This document shows, piece after piece, positions 50,189 through 58,875 of a stretch of 64,000 nt of DNA. Location of the stretch: assembly GCA_965249205.1 (NCBI GenBank), contig CBDFLL010000004.1:62001-126000 (forward strand), in the 5' to 3' direction. The notes below the pieces were generated by a model, which made no database searches, was not told the origin of the DNA, and worked only from the letters and a program-made list of their open reading frames with translations. The translations under genes were made by a program, and so were the position numbers. Source of the DNA: JAQBVV01 sp965249205. Lineage in GTDB: Bacteria; Acidobacteriota; Vicinamibacteria; Vicinamibacterales; UBA2999. Within the stretch, counting starts at the first letter, position 1; the number at the start of each line of letters is the position of its first letter.

Positions 50189-50509
50189 ATGGTCGCACCC
50201 AAAGCAAAGAACTCACCCGTGGGTGATACGGCAGAGATTGGCGACGCGCTTGGGATGATCGAGACGCGCGGTCTGGTCGGCATGATCGAAGCCGCCGACG
50301 CGATGCTCAAGACTGCGAACGTCGTACTGGTCAGCTGGCAGAAGGTCGACGCCGGCCTGGTGACCGCACTGGTTCGCGGCGATGTGGGGTCCGTCAAGGC
50401 TGCGACCGACGCGGGTGCAGCCGCTGCCCGCCGCGTTGGCGAACTTGTGAGCGTACACGTTATTCCGCGGCCGGCCGACGGGATCGAGAAAGTCTTTCCG
50501 ATCCAGTAG
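50189..50509 (+). CDS. Bacterial microcompartment shell protein (BMC-H, PduA/EutM-like)
   Basis: 106 aa. DALGMIETRGLVGMIEAADA, MLKTANVVLVSWQKVDAGLV, TALVRGDVGSVKAATDAGAA, AARRVGELVSVHVIPRP is a complete single-domain BMC fold. The hexamer pore motif (KIGSG in PduA) is KVDAG here. No aldehyde dehydrogenase, BMC-P vertex protein or signature enzyme is encoded within the window. Its 3' end overlaps the convergent MerR gene by 50 bp. Confidence 0.95.
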   Translation: MVAPKAKNSPVGDTAEIGDALGMIETRGLVGMIEAADAMLKTANVVLVSWQKVDAGLVTALVRGDVGSVKAATDAGAAAARRVGELVSVHVIPRPADGIEKVFPIQ

Positions 50510-50954
50510 TCCGCCGCTTACGCTCGCGGGCTGCCAGTGGCCGCATCGGCAGGCCCTCTCCAGCCATCAGCAATGGCTGTGTCGGCTGCTCGAGGTCGAA
50601 CATCCGACCATCATCCGTCTTCACATACAGCCGGTCGCCCCCAATAAACAGCGTCATCGGTCCGCCTTCGCCGATCACCTCATACAGGCGAACCGCGAAG
50701 ACATCCCGCAGCGTAGCGAGCAATCGGCGCAATCGCGGAATTGGAAAGCCGCGCCGCCGAAGGTCAGCCAGCACCTGCAGTTCCAGCACGTCCAAAGGGG
50801 AGTACCGGCGCTCCGTGAAGCCGCCGGCCTTGGTGCGATGAGGCGCGACAGCGGGCTTGAACAGCCGGCGCGCATCCCACCATTGGAGTTCGCGGGCCGT
50901 GAGTCCCGTCAGCCCGACCACTTCCCTCGAGGTGTAGTGCTTCTTGAGTCTCAT
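50460..50954 (-). CDS. MerR-type transcriptional regulator
   Basis: 164 aa from ATG 50954 (MRLKKHYTSREVVGLTGLTA). MerR HTH: SREVVGLTGLTARELQWWDA, RRLFKPAV; ERRYSPLDVLELQVLADLRR, then RGFPIPRLRRLLATLR. C-terminal beta segment FIGGDRLYVKTDDGRMFDLE. Cotranscribed with thiO (ATGA overlap) and converging on the BMC gene. Confidence 0.8.
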   Translation of the reverse strand: MRLKKHYTSREVVGLTGLTARELQWWDARRLFKPAVAPHRTKAGGFTERRYSPLDVLELQVLADLRRRGFPIPRLRRLLATLRDVFAVRLYEVIGEGGPMTLFIGGDRLYVKTDDGRMFDLEQPTQPLLMAGEGLPMRPLAARERKRRTTGSERLSRSRRPAAE

Positions 50955-52060
50955 AGTTGCGCACGATCCGGTCGCACGAGCGCGAGCTCCGCACACTCGC
51001 GGCCGTCCAGCACGAGGTCGGCCATCATCGACGCGGTCAGTGGAGCCAGCAGTACGCCGCATCGATAATGGCCGGTGGCGAAGTACACGCCCGGAATGGT
51101 CGATGAGGAACCGATGATCGGCAATTCGTCTGCCGTTGCAGGCCGCAACCCGACGCGCGCGCGCTCAAAGGTCGCCGAGCCGATCATGGGGACCAGCGCC
51201 TCGGCGCTGTCAAGTAACTGGCGTACGCCAGCGACGGTCACGTGTTCGTCAAAGCCGACGTCTTCAACGGTCGCTCCTACGAGCACGCTGCCATCCTCCC
51301 ACGGAACCAGATAGACCTCCGTACCCCAGATGACGCGCGTCAGGGACGCCTCGGGGAGCCGAAGCTGGAGCAGCTGCCCACGGACCGGCCGCACCGGTGG
51401 GGACATCGCTGGCGACAGGGAGATACTGCCGGACCAGCTTCCCGCAGCAACGATGACCGCGTCGGCCGCCAGCGCCTCGGCGGCACGCAAGTCCTCCCCG
51501 GTCTCCACCCTCAGGGCACCGTCGCGCCGGACAATGCCGGTGACCCGTGCGGTCGATAGCGTCGTGCCGTGTACGCGAACAGCCGCCTCGAGCGCCGACA
51601 TCAGGCTGGCCACACCGACGTACCCTTGGTCGGGAACCCGCAGCGCACCACAGACACCCTCGGATAGCGCCGGTTGCAGGGTGCGCGCGCCGTCCCCGTC
51701 CAGATAGGTATGCGGCATGCTCGACTCCTTGAGGACCCGCGCCGCCTCCCTCAGCTGCTGGACCTCATCGTCGCTGCGCGCAACCTGCAGCGTGCCCAGG
51801 CGCCGGTACTCGACGGGACGCCCCGCGTCAGAGGCGACACGGGCGATGAAACTGTCGTACTGATCCAGGCTGCGGAGACCGAGCCGAAGCAGGTCCGCAG
51901 AATGTCCCTCGATGTAGGGTGCCAGGACACCGGCCGATGCCTGCGTGGCTCCCTGGCCGCTTCCGCGCGCATCGACGAGGCACACCTGCGCTCCCCGTGC
52001 GCCGAGCTCGTACGCGATGGCGGCGCCGACAATGCCGGCGCCGACGATCGTGACCTTCAC
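50951..52060 (-). CDS. thiO: Glycine oxidase-like FAD protein (ThiO)
   Basis: 369 aa from GTG 52060. KVTIVGAGIVGAAIAYELGA (FAD), SGQGATQASAGVLAPYIEGH, RLGTLQVARSDDEVQQL, VIVAAGSWSG, VRPVRGQLLQLRLPE, TEVYLVPWEDGSVLVGATVE, VGLRPATADELPIIG and FATGHYRCGVLLAPLTA are D-amino-acid/glycine oxidase motifs. Supplies iminoglycine for thiazole synthesis in thiamine-making bacteria. No other thi gene is adjacent. Upstream of, and overlapping, MerR. Confidence 0.85.
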   Translation of the reverse strand: MKVTIVGAGIVGAAIAYELGARGAQVCLVDARGSGQGATQASAGVLAPYIEGHSADLLRLGLRSLDQYDSFIARVASDAGRPVEYRRLGTLQVARSDDEVQQLREAARVLKESSMPHTYLDGDGARTLQPALSEGVCGALRVPDQGYVGVASLMSALEAAVRVHGTTLSTARVTGIVRRDGALRVETGEDLRAAEALAADAVIVAAGSWSGSISLSPAMSPPVRPVRGQLLQLRLPEASLTRVIWGTEVYLVPWEDGSVLVGATVEDVGFDEHVTVAGVRQLLDSAEALVPMIGSATFERARVGLRPATADELPIIGSSSTIPGVYFATGHYRCGVLLAPLTASMMADLVLDGRECAELALVRPDRAQL

Positions 52061-52155
52061 GCCTCTGATTTTAGTCGGTAGCGGTCGTTCGCAGCCGGCC
52101 CTGGCAACCGACAGCGACAGCCGACACGGCAATCTTGCTGGTACGAGCTGGCGGG

Positions 52156-54804
52156 CTAAAAGCGGAACTGCATCCCCAGCTCGACGCGGCGAGGGTCTGC
52201 GGCCGATGTTGCGGTCCCGAAGAAGGGCGACCGCAGGTTGCCGCTGAAGCTGCCGAAGTTCACGCGGTTGAACAGGTTGGATGCTCGCAAATAGAGTTCC
52301 GCTGTGAACCGCTGGTTTCCGGCGCCCACGCCGCCACCACGGCCACCGCCAAAGCCGCCGAACCCTCCACCACCCCGGCCACCGCCGCCGCCCCGGCCGC
52401 CAAACCCGCCGCCGCCCTCCGGCGGGCCACCGTCAGTCACGCGCGATCCGCCGAAGCTGAAAGCACGCGTGACTCTCAAATCAGTCGCGAACCGCGAGGC
52501 GCCACGCTCGCTGTTCCGTCCGATGCCGGCCGGCCGGTCGTTGCTCACACCGTCGCGATTGTCGTCGCTCCCCGTCGTGATCGTGTACGGTGCCGCGGAC
52601 CAATACTGGTTCGTCAGATTCACGCGAATTCCCCAGCGGAACGTGTAGTTCATCGTCGAAAAGACGCGATGCCGAACATCCCGGGAAGATGGGCCCCACT
52701 CGGAGTCCGGATTCAAGCTGTCGGCCGGAAGCGACGTCGCGTTATTCGCATGGTTCTTTGCCTTCGCCAGCGTGTAACCCACGATGAAGAAGATGTTCCT
52801 TTCCGGGATCCGGTAGTTCGCGTTGATCCTCAAGCGATCGGATGCCATGCGACCCGTCGACTCCATCTGTGTGATCGTGCCCGCGCTCGGATCGGGGCGT
52901 ACGCCGAACGCGTCGGGCGCGTTGATATTGCGTGAGCGGAACTGGTTGTATCCGCGTTGCCATTGATACGACGTCTGCAGCCTCAGGAACGGCCCGATCG
53001 GCTGGTCCACGCCAATCGACGCCTGCTGCACGTACGGCATCTTCAGATTCGGATCCGCCTGCACACGCCCGCCCGGCAGGACCTCGGCAGCCGCGCCGCC
53101 GGTGGGATCGGGAAAGCCGGGATCGAGAATCAGCAAGTCGCGCTGCAACTCGCCGTCCACGCGAATCGTCTGGTCGTGCAGGTTGGCGTCATACCAGTCG
53201 TGGAAAATGCCGTACCCTCCTCGAATGGCGGTGGCCGACCCTCCCGGGTTCCACGTGAACCCGAGACGCGGCATCAAGTTGAACCGGTCATTGAGGTACG
53301 ACTGCATCTCCTGCCGCGCACCGAGACTGATCGACAGCGTGCGATTAATCCGGATGTCGTCCTGCACGTACAGTCCGAGCTGAAAGTAGGTAAAGGACGT
53401 GTCCGCCAGACCAATGCGCTGCGTGAATGTGTCGGCCTGACCGGCGCTGAAGGCTTCCAGGCTTCTGAACGTGAAGGTGCCGTTCGAATTGCGCGCATCG
53501 AACTCCTTGAAATTCGCAACGTCCAGGAGGGCGCCGGCTCGCATCACGTGCAGCCCGAGCGTGAAATCGGTGTCATTGGCGAACTGCAGCGTCTTCGTCG
53601 TGTTCCGGTTCGCCTGACCCGCACCTCCGCTGGTGAAGGCATCAATGACCCTGACCGTCGGCGCGCTCGACTGCGATATCGACTCACTGTTCGAGACGGT
53701 CAGCTGGACGCGCGACTCGTTCAGAATCTTGCCCGCGATGAGTCCTTGTACCGATGTCCGCAGCCGTTGCTGGGAGGTCGTTCGACTGAAGGCGTGCTCC
53801 AACAGGTTGAAATCGCCCACGCCCTGGTTCTCGCGCGACCCCTCCTGGTGCCGGTACTCGAATCGCAACGTCTGGTTGTCGGTCAGCCCATGGTCGACGC
53901 CCACGGTGACGCTCGTGTCATCAAACGGGCGACGGAACTGGCTGGCAAACGACGAGCCGTCGCCCAGTTGGGCCACGATCGTGCCCGAGTCGAATGACCG
54001 GTTCCCCCCGACGTTCAGGCGAAACGATGTCCGGCCGCTGACAATGGGCCCGCGCAAACTGAAGTTGAATCGGCGGTACTGCTCGGGAGTCTTCTCAGTA
54101 GCGAAGGCGTTCTTGGCGTTCAGCGCGTCGGACCGCAAACCGACGTTCGCGTTACCGCTCCACTGCGTCACGTTGGGTCTCGTGATGATCTGAATCTGCA
54201 CGCGACCGGCATTGTGGTTGTCGGCGGCGAACGAGTTGATCCGGAATCGAATCTGGCGGATCTCGTCTCTTGGCGGCAGCGCGCCACCCTGAAACCCATC
54301 AACCCGGAACACCGCACCTTCGCCGCCCGCCATCTGCTCCAGCACCTGCGCCATCTCGTCGGGATCATCCGGAAGCTCGGCAATGTCCGACTCCTCAAGC
54401 GTTGTCGTGAGCGAGTTGCCTTGCCGGTCGTCGATCGTCGCGTCAGCGACGAGAATCTCTTCCTCGAACCCGGCGATGACGAGCGTCGCGGTTGCGTCGT
54501 TGCTTCCACTCCGGAGCACCAACGACCCTTCGAACAGCTCGAATCCAGGAAACTCCACCTGTACCTGGACCTCGGCCGTGGGCAGCGCCTCCAGCGCAAG
54601 CTGACCCCGTGGATCGGTCGTGCCATTGAGGGTGCTTCCGTCGGGACGCGTGACCGTCACCGTGGCACCGACAACTGCAGCGTCCGTCTGGTCGACGACG
54701 GTCAGTCGAAGCTGTGACTGAGGAGCCTCGGTCTGCGCGAGCACGGGCGAACCCAGGAGAAGGAGCGACGCGCACAGGAGAAACGGAACACGCATGACCC
54801 TCAT
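52156..54804 (-). CDS. TonB-dependent outer-membrane receptor with carboxypeptidase-regulatory-like plug
   Basis: 882 aa from ATG 54804. Signal peptide VPFLLCASLLLLGSPVLAQ, then a regulatory-like domain (LRLTVVDQTDAAVVGATVTV). Plug: EEEILVADATIDDRQGNSLT, DIAELPDDPDEMAQVLEQMA, FRVDGFQGGALPPRDEIRQI. Barrel: SGNANVGLRSDALNAKNAFA through a terminal MQFRF (aromatic C-terminus). An extracellular Gly/Arg-rich run (GGRGGGGGRGGGGFGG) lies near residue 810. Oar-like receptor; cargo unknown. The open frame extends upstream through tandem repeats to 55095. Confidence 0.9.
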   Translation of the reverse strand: MRVMRVPFLLCASLLLLGSPVLAQTEAPQSQLRLTVVDQTDAAVVGATVTVTRPDGSTLNGTTDPRGQLALEALPTAEVQVQVEFPGFELFEGSLVLRSGSNDATATLVIAGFEEEILVADATIDDRQGNSLTTTLEESDIAELPDDPDEMAQVLEQMAGGEGAVFRVDGFQGGALPPRDEIRQIRFRINSFAADNHNAGRVQIQIITRPNVTQWSGNANVGLRSDALNAKNAFATEKTPEQYRRFNFSLRGPIVSGRTSFRLNVGGNRSFDSGTIVAQLGDGSSFASQFRRPFDDTSVTVGVDHGLTDNQTLRFEYRHQEGSRENQGVGDFNLLEHAFSRTTSQQRLRTSVQGLIAGKILNESRVQLTVSNSESISQSSAPTVRVIDAFTSGGAGQANRNTTKTLQFANDTDFTLGLHVMRAGALLDVANFKEFDARNSNGTFTFRSLEAFSAGQADTFTQRIGLADTSFTYFQLGLYVQDDIRINRTLSISLGARQEMQSYLNDRFNLMPRLGFTWNPGGSATAIRGGYGIFHDWYDANLHDQTIRVDGELQRDLLILDPGFPDPTGGAAAEVLPGGRVQADPNLKMPYVQQASIGVDQPIGPFLRLQTSYQWQRGYNQFRSRNINAPDAFGVRPDPSAGTITQMESTGRMASDRLRINANYRIPERNIFFIVGYTLAKAKNHANNATSLPADSLNPDSEWGPSSRDVRHRVFSTMNYTFRWGIRVNLTNQYWSAAPYTITTGSDDNRDGVSNDRPAGIGRNSERGASRFATDLRVTRAFSFGGSRVTDGGPPEGGGGFGGRGGGGGRGGGGFGGFGGGRGGGVGAGNQRFTAELYLRASNLFNRVNFGSFSGNLRSPFFGTATSAADPRRVELGMQFRF

Positions 54805-54849
54805 TTCACACGCTCTCGATGTTACCGAGATGACAGAAACGTGAAGAAA

Positions 54850-55100
54850 CAGTGGCAGGTACCGGCACTGCCTGCGGAAACGGTGGCGGGTAACCCGGCA
54901 CCGGCACTGCCTGCAGAAACGGTGGCGGGTAACCCGCCACCGACCATACGTGCGGAAACGGTGGCGGGTAGCCCGGCACCGACACTGCCTGCAGAAACGG
55001 TGGCGGGTAACCCGGCACCGACCATGCGTGCGGAAACGGTGGCGGGTGACCCGGCACCGGCACTGCGTACGGAAGGTGGCGGGTAGCCCGGCCACGACCA
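54850..55100. repeat. 39-bp tandem repeat array (five full units)
   Basis: Full units at 54877, 54916, 54955, 54994 and 55033 start GAAACGGTGGCGGGT; partial units lie on both sides. Each unit contains an inverted core (GGTGGCGGGTAACCCGGCACC-like), so each can form a hairpin. 39 is a multiple of three and several frames on both strands stay open, encoding 13-residue repeats. Located between the LolA-like gene and the receptor start. Confidence 0.9.
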
Positions 55101-55104
55101 GTGG

Positions 55105-56187
55105 TCATCGGGTAAATGTTTCCGCTGAAAGGGAGGGATTCACGCGATACCGGCTGATAGTCCAGCGCTCGGTGGTCTGTCCGTTGGCTCCCCGGGTGAC
55201 GACATACGGCAAACGGATCCCATCGACCTCGCGGTGGTCGAAGAAAGTCATGTCGAAGGTCACGACCGGTGGCGGCCCACCCTGGCGCGCGCCAGCGGCG
55301 TCAGGCGGACCATCACTTGGGTCGCCGCCCCGTCCACCCCGTCCACCGCCCTGTCCGCTGCCGCGCCGTCCACGCCCCCTGCCTCCTCGACCGCCCGCCG
55401 GGGCTGGTGCGGCCTCCCACTGCATCATCAGGGGCATGTGCGTACTGCTGTCGATAAACAGCCGCGTCGGCTGGCCATCGGCATACCGAGCCTCAAGCAC
55501 GTCCGCCTTGCGATCAGGAGACTCGGCAATCCCTATCCAGGCGAGCGGCGCATCACTCTCCAGGAGCCACATCAGTAACAAGCGGCTGACGTCGGCCGTG
55601 CGCGTCTGGCGTTGCGCGTCCGGATTGCCCCCGCGGCCGCCTCTGCCCGGCCCAGGCTGCCCCCCGGCCGTGGCATCCGCCTCCTCCGGCAGTACGCCAC
55701 CAGCACCGTCACGCTGTCCGGCATCCGGATCGCCGTTGATGTCCTCCGGCGGAAGCCCGTCACCACCGAAGTTCAGGCCACCGCCGCCACCGCCGCCACC
55801 GCGCACATCGTCGCGAACCTCGCCGCCAACGAGGGCCTCGATCACCTCGGTCGATGGCTGGCCCGGCGTGCCCGTTTTCTCGCTGCGCAGATACTTGTCT
55901 GGAAGCTCGATGAAGACATCGAAGTCACCCTCGGTGTCGTCGCCCCCGACGACTCGGCGAAAGGTTCCGGTAACCTGTAGCGTCCTCACACCGAGCAGCC
56001 GCTGCTCCCCACCGATGGCGGATCGAGCCTCTGCCAGGAGTTCGGCCCCTCTCGGCGCGTCCTGAGCATAAACAGGGACGGGAAGCGAGCCTGGCAGCAG
56101 TGTCGCGCTTGCCGTCGCGATCACCGCGCCGATCACACAGCGTTTGGAGTACGTCACAATTGCGGGCACAGTCTGTCGGTAAGTCAT
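55105..56187 (-). CDS. Exported LolA-like protein with Gly-rich inserts
   Basis: 360 aa. Signal region CVIGAVIATASATLLPGSLP. ARSAIGGEQRLLGVRTLQVT, GTFRRVVGGDDTEGDFDVFI, ELPDKYLRSEK and ARYADGQPTRLFIDSSTHMP, TFDMTFFDHREVDGIRLPYV resemble outer-membrane lipoprotein carrier (LolA/LolB-like) folds. Two long Gly/Arg-rich inserts (DVRGGGGGGGG, GGRGGRGRGRRGSGQGGG) interrupt it. Probably transcribed ahead of the TonB receptor, which carries similar Gly-rich runs. Confidence 0.75.
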   Translation of the reverse strand: MTYRQTVPAIVTYSKRCVIGAVIATASATLLPGSLPVPVYAQDAPRGAELLAEARSAIGGEQRLLGVRTLQVTGTFRRVVGGDDTEGDFDVFIELPDKYLRSEKTGTPGQPSTEVIEALVGGEVRDDVRGGGGGGGGLNFGGDGLPPEDINGDPDAGQRDGAGGVLPEEADATAGGQPGPGRGGRGGNPDAQRQTRTADVSRLLLMWLLESDAPLAWIGIAESPDRKADVLEARYADGQPTRLFIDSSTHMPLMMQWEAAPAPAGGRGGRGRGRRGSGQGGGRGGRGGDPSDGPPDAAGARQGGPPPVVTFDMTFFDHREVDGIRLPYVVTRGANGQTTERWTISRYRVNPSLSAETFTR

Positions 56188-56280
56188 CTCGTATCAACGT
56201 AATACGTCTCTACGCATGCCTCCGTTGCAGCCACACCCAAGCTGCGGGACAGACGTAAGCGTGTGGGGTGGGAAAGCCAA

Positions 56281-56886
56281 ATGAACACTGCGACGAAGCA
56301 ACTGCGGCGAGTATGTGTGTTCTGCGGCTCCAGTGCTGGCCTGAAGCCTGAATACCGGGACGCGGCCGAAGCCTTCGCGAGCGAGCTCGCCGCCAGGCGG
56401 ATCGGCCTGGTGTTCGGCGGCGGGGGCATTGGGCTCATGAAACACCTGGCCGACGCCGTGCTCGCCGCGGGGGGCCACGCCATCGGCGTGATTCCAGACG
56501 CGCTCTTCGCCCGAGAGGTCGGACATCCGGGCCTGCCGGATCTTCGCGTCGTAGGCTCTATGCATGAACGGAAGGCACTAATGGCGGACCTCTCCGACGC
56601 CTTCGTCGCGCTACCGGGTGGCTTCGGCACGTTCGAGGAATTGTGCGAGGCCATCACATGGACGCAGCTGGGCCTCCACCAGAAACGATGTGGCCTCCTC
56701 AACGTCGACGGCTTCTACGATCCGCTTCTCGCACTCTTCGACGGGGCGGCGCGATCAGGCTTTATCAGCGACGACAATCGGCGCATCGTGTTTGCCACTG
56801 ATAATCCGCGAACGCTGCTCGACCACCTGGCATCCCCGCTGAACCCGCCGGGCGCCGTACGGCTACGTCCTAGCGAGCAGAGCTAG
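56281..56886 (+). CDS. LOG family protein (TIGR00730-type phosphoribohydrolase)
   Basis: 201 aa from ATG 56281. RVCVFCGSSAGLKPEYRDAA, LVFGGGGIGLMKHLADAVLA, SMHERKALMADLSDAFVALP, and the signature PGGFGTFEELCEAITWTQLG. Hydrolyses nucleoside 5'-monophosphates with a cytokinin-type or similar base. Stop directly abuts a MITE. Confidence 0.9.
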   Translation: MNTATKQLRRVCVFCGSSAGLKPEYRDAAEAFASELAARRIGLVFGGGGIGLMKHLADAVLAAGGHAIGVIPDALFAREVGHPGLPDLRVVGSMHERKALMADLSDAFVALPGGFGTFEELCEAITWTQLGLHQKRCGLLNVDGFYDPLLALFDGAARSGFISDDNRRIVFATDNPRTLLDHLASPLNPPGAVRLRPSEQS

Positions 56887-57053
56887 TGCCCCGAGTTGGA
56901 AGTTCGCCGACATATTCCGGGCGGGGCATCCCGTCTGGCTGCGTGGCTCCTCCCTCGCACATTCCCCATATTGCCGGTCACCACGCCTGGCCAGCCTGGC
57001 GCCCGGCGCCGCGCTCCGGAAATTCTGCCACCGGGCTTCCAACTCGGGACACT
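56885..57053. repeat. MITE with 18-bp inverted ends and TA flanks
   Basis: Ends AGTGCCCCGAGTTGGAAG and CTTCCAACTCGGGACACT match at 17 of 18 positions. If the element proper is GTGCC ... GACAC, it is flanked by TA on both sides, as with IS630/mariner relatives. Non-coding, 169 bp, lies directly behind the LOG gene. Its core resembles 29252-29320. Confidence 0.75.
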
Positions 57054-57203
57054 AAGGCGCTTTTCATGACCGTGTGGCGTTCGAGTAGCCGCAATGCCGA
57101 AAATGGTTCCGGCATTCGGCGGGACCGACGCGTAGCAGTGGTGCGTGCAGAAGTAACATGACTCGCCCAGTCAGTACAAGGGCTATTTGAAAAGCGCTCT
57201 TAG
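57053..57203. repeat. MITE-like repeat, long copy, adjoining the previous one
   Basis: Begins TAAGGCGCTTTTC and ends GAAAAGCGCTCTTA. Shares ~44 bp with 27133-27211 at the left end, but contains an extra internal segment of about 70 bp. It starts exactly where the previous MITE stops, so one inserted at the end of the other. No gene in 56887-57328. Confidence 0.75.
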
Positions 57204-57328
57204 GCTGAGGACAGATCCGAAAAGGAGGGCGCGTGAGAAACCAGGGCTGGCGTGTTTTTTGGCCTTTATCGACGATCCCGCCAGGGCACGGGCCTTGCTA
57301 GGTAAGCTCATCGAGGAGCGTTCGTACC

Positions 57329-58357
57329 ATGGAACTGAGTAAAACGACGATCGGCGTGCTCGCGGCGTTGTGCATCAGCGCGGGTGCCGGAGGTGCCTAC
57401 CTGGCGACCCGCAGCGACCAGCCTGCGCCTGCCAGCGCCAACGCGGATGCAGCCGCTGTCACTCCGTCGTCCTCCACATCTGCCGTCGCTGAGCCGGAAG
57501 CAGCCCCCGAGCGAATCCCGGCTGCCGATGACGCCGCTCGCCCTACCAGCGGTCCCGCTCCCACGGCAGGAGCATCCTTCCCGCAGGAGCCACCCGTCGC
57601 GACGCGCGGCGTGTCGCCAGAAATCGAGGCCGAAGTCGCCGGGGTGCCCCCCGACCTGGCACCCGAATTCGACGCTCTGCCATCACCTGAGGTGACCCTG
57701 GGCGAGCAGAACCTCGCGCTGCCGATCGTCACACCGGTGCGACCGCCCGCACCTGAGCCGCTCGGAGCCGTGGAACCGCCGTCACCGGAGTTCGAGGAGT
57801 TCGTCCTGTCGACAGATTCCGTTGTCGGTCTGCAGGTGGAAACGCTTACCACGAGCGACAACGCGCGCCTTGAGGACGAGGTTGTCGCTCGCGTCACACG
57901 CGATGTGCAGGTGCGGGATCGTGTGGTGATTCCCGCCGGAGCCGAGGCGAGGGGTGAAGTCACGCTCGTCGAGCGCGGTGGCCGGTTACAGGACCGAGCC
58001 CGGCTCGGCGTGCGCTTTACGTTGCTCGTACTCGCCGACGGCACACGAATTCCAGTGCAAACCGACATGATCTATCGCGAGGGCGACGCACGGGGGGGAC
58101 AAAGCGCCTCCCGCATCGGGGGCGGCGCGATCGGTGGAGCGATCATCGGCGGCATTTTCGGCGGTAAGAGGGGCGCGGCGATTGGCGGCTCTATCGGCGC
58201 CGGCGCTGGGACCGCAGCTGCGGTGGCCGCTTCGCGCGACCCGGCGGTCCTTCGGAGAGGCGCGGCGATCACCGTCAGGATCACCGCTCCCACGACCGTG
58301 ATACTCCCAAAAGAGTTAGGGCGCTCGCCGACTGACGACGTCACGGCGCGTCCGTAA
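57329..58357 (+). CDS. Membrane-anchored Pro-rich protein with TrbI/VirB10-like and glycine-zipper domain
   Basis: 342 aa. TM anchor TIGVLAALCISAGAGGAYLA, Pro/Ala-rich periplasmic linker (~40-150), then STDSVVGLQVETLTTSDNAR, EDEVVARVTRDVQVRDRVVI, PAGAEARGEVTLVERGGR, LGVRFTLLVLADGTRIPVQT, followed by a glycine zipper (GGGAIGGAIIGGIFGGKRGA AIGG). Resembles C-terminal TrbI-like domains of envelope proteins rather than a full conjugation component; no other transfer gene nearby. Confidence 0.7.
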   Translation: MELSKTTIGVLAALCISAGAGGAYLATRSDQPAPASANADAAAVTPSSSTSAVAEPEAAPERIPAADDAARPTSGPAPTAGASFPQEPPVATRGVSPEIEAEVAGVPPDLAPEFDALPSPEVTLGEQNLALPIVTPVRPPAPEPLGAVEPPSPEFEEFVLSTDSVVGLQVETLTTSDNARLEDEVVARVTRDVQVRDRVVIPAGAEARGEVTLVERGGRLQDRARLGVRFTLLVLADGTRIPVQTDMIYREGDARGGQSASRIGGGAIGGAIIGGIFGGKRGAAIGGSIGAGAGTAAAVAASRDPAVLRRGAAITVRITAPTTVILPKELGRSPTDDVTARP

Positions 58358-58805
58358 CGCGTCCGTCCAGCCGCCACAGCTCGGCCCAGTCTGCTCCCTG
58401 CCGCTCAAGTGCGACACATCCGTGCGCAGGGAAATCGATCGCTGCGCTGTCGGGAGACTCCCCACATAACACCCTCAGCAGTCGGACGAGGTGCGGCATG
58501 TGCCCCACGAGCAGAATCGATCGATCGCCTGTGTCGAGCTGGTCCTGCATGACGCGGGGCGGGTCTGTTGGTTGCAGGCCACGTGCGACTGAGAAGGCTG
58601 CCCCCGGGTTGCACGCGTGCCGGTACAACTCTGCCGTCTGCCGTGCCCGGAACTTGCCACTGTGCCAGATGACGTCAGGCTTCACCCCTCGCGCCGCCAC
58701 GGCCGCGGCCAGGCGCCGGGACGCCGCCCGACCTGTCTCCGACAGCGGCTGCGTCGGCTCGACCTCTCGCCCGAGCGCATGGCCGTGGTGGGCCAGCACA
58801 ATCAT
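58341..58805 (-). CDS. SixA-like histidine phosphatase
   Basis: 154 aa from ATG 58805 (MIVLAHHGHALGREVEPTQP). Contains the catalytic His in LAHHGHA (usual form RHG or QHG), LSETGRAASRRLAA, DVIWHSGKFRARQTAE and VGHMPHLVRLLRVLCG, the second His motif. SixA dephosphorylates His-phosphotransfer proteins; target unknown. Its 3' end overlaps the convergent gene by 17 bp. ATG 58850 is also open. Confidence 0.85.
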   Translation of the reverse strand: MIVLAHHGHALGREVEPTQPLSETGRAASRRLAAAVAARGVKPDVIWHSGKFRARQTAELYRHACNPGAAFSVARGLQPTDPPRVMQDQLDTGDRSILLVGHMPHLVRLLRVLCGESPDSAAIDFPAHGCVALERQGADWAELWRLDGRVTDAP

Positions 58806-58839
58806 GCGTGAGGTGTCCGTCGGCCTAGCGCCCGGTGGG

Positions 58840-58869
58840 TTGAGATCCAAAATACTGGTGATCTATACT
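58840..58869 (+). promoter_or_regulatory. Promoter of metK
   Basis: TTGAGA (58840-58845) and TATACT (58864-58869) with an 18-bp spacer, close to the sigma-70 consensus. Predicted start near 58876, followed by a ~140-nt leader. Confidence 0.6.
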
Positions 58870-58875
58870 TGATCG

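Noticed and set aside
52304..52648. Proline-rich plus-strand frame inside the TonB receptor
   Set aside because: Shadow of the Gly/Arg-rich loop on the minus strand; the same holds for the Pro-rich frame at 54950-56065.
54850..55100. CRISPR array
   Set aside because: Units are contiguous 39-bp tandem repeats with no unique spacers.
57329..58357. Conjugation gene (VirB10/TrbI)
   Set aside because: Only a weak TrbI-like domain; no other type IV secretion genes within the window.
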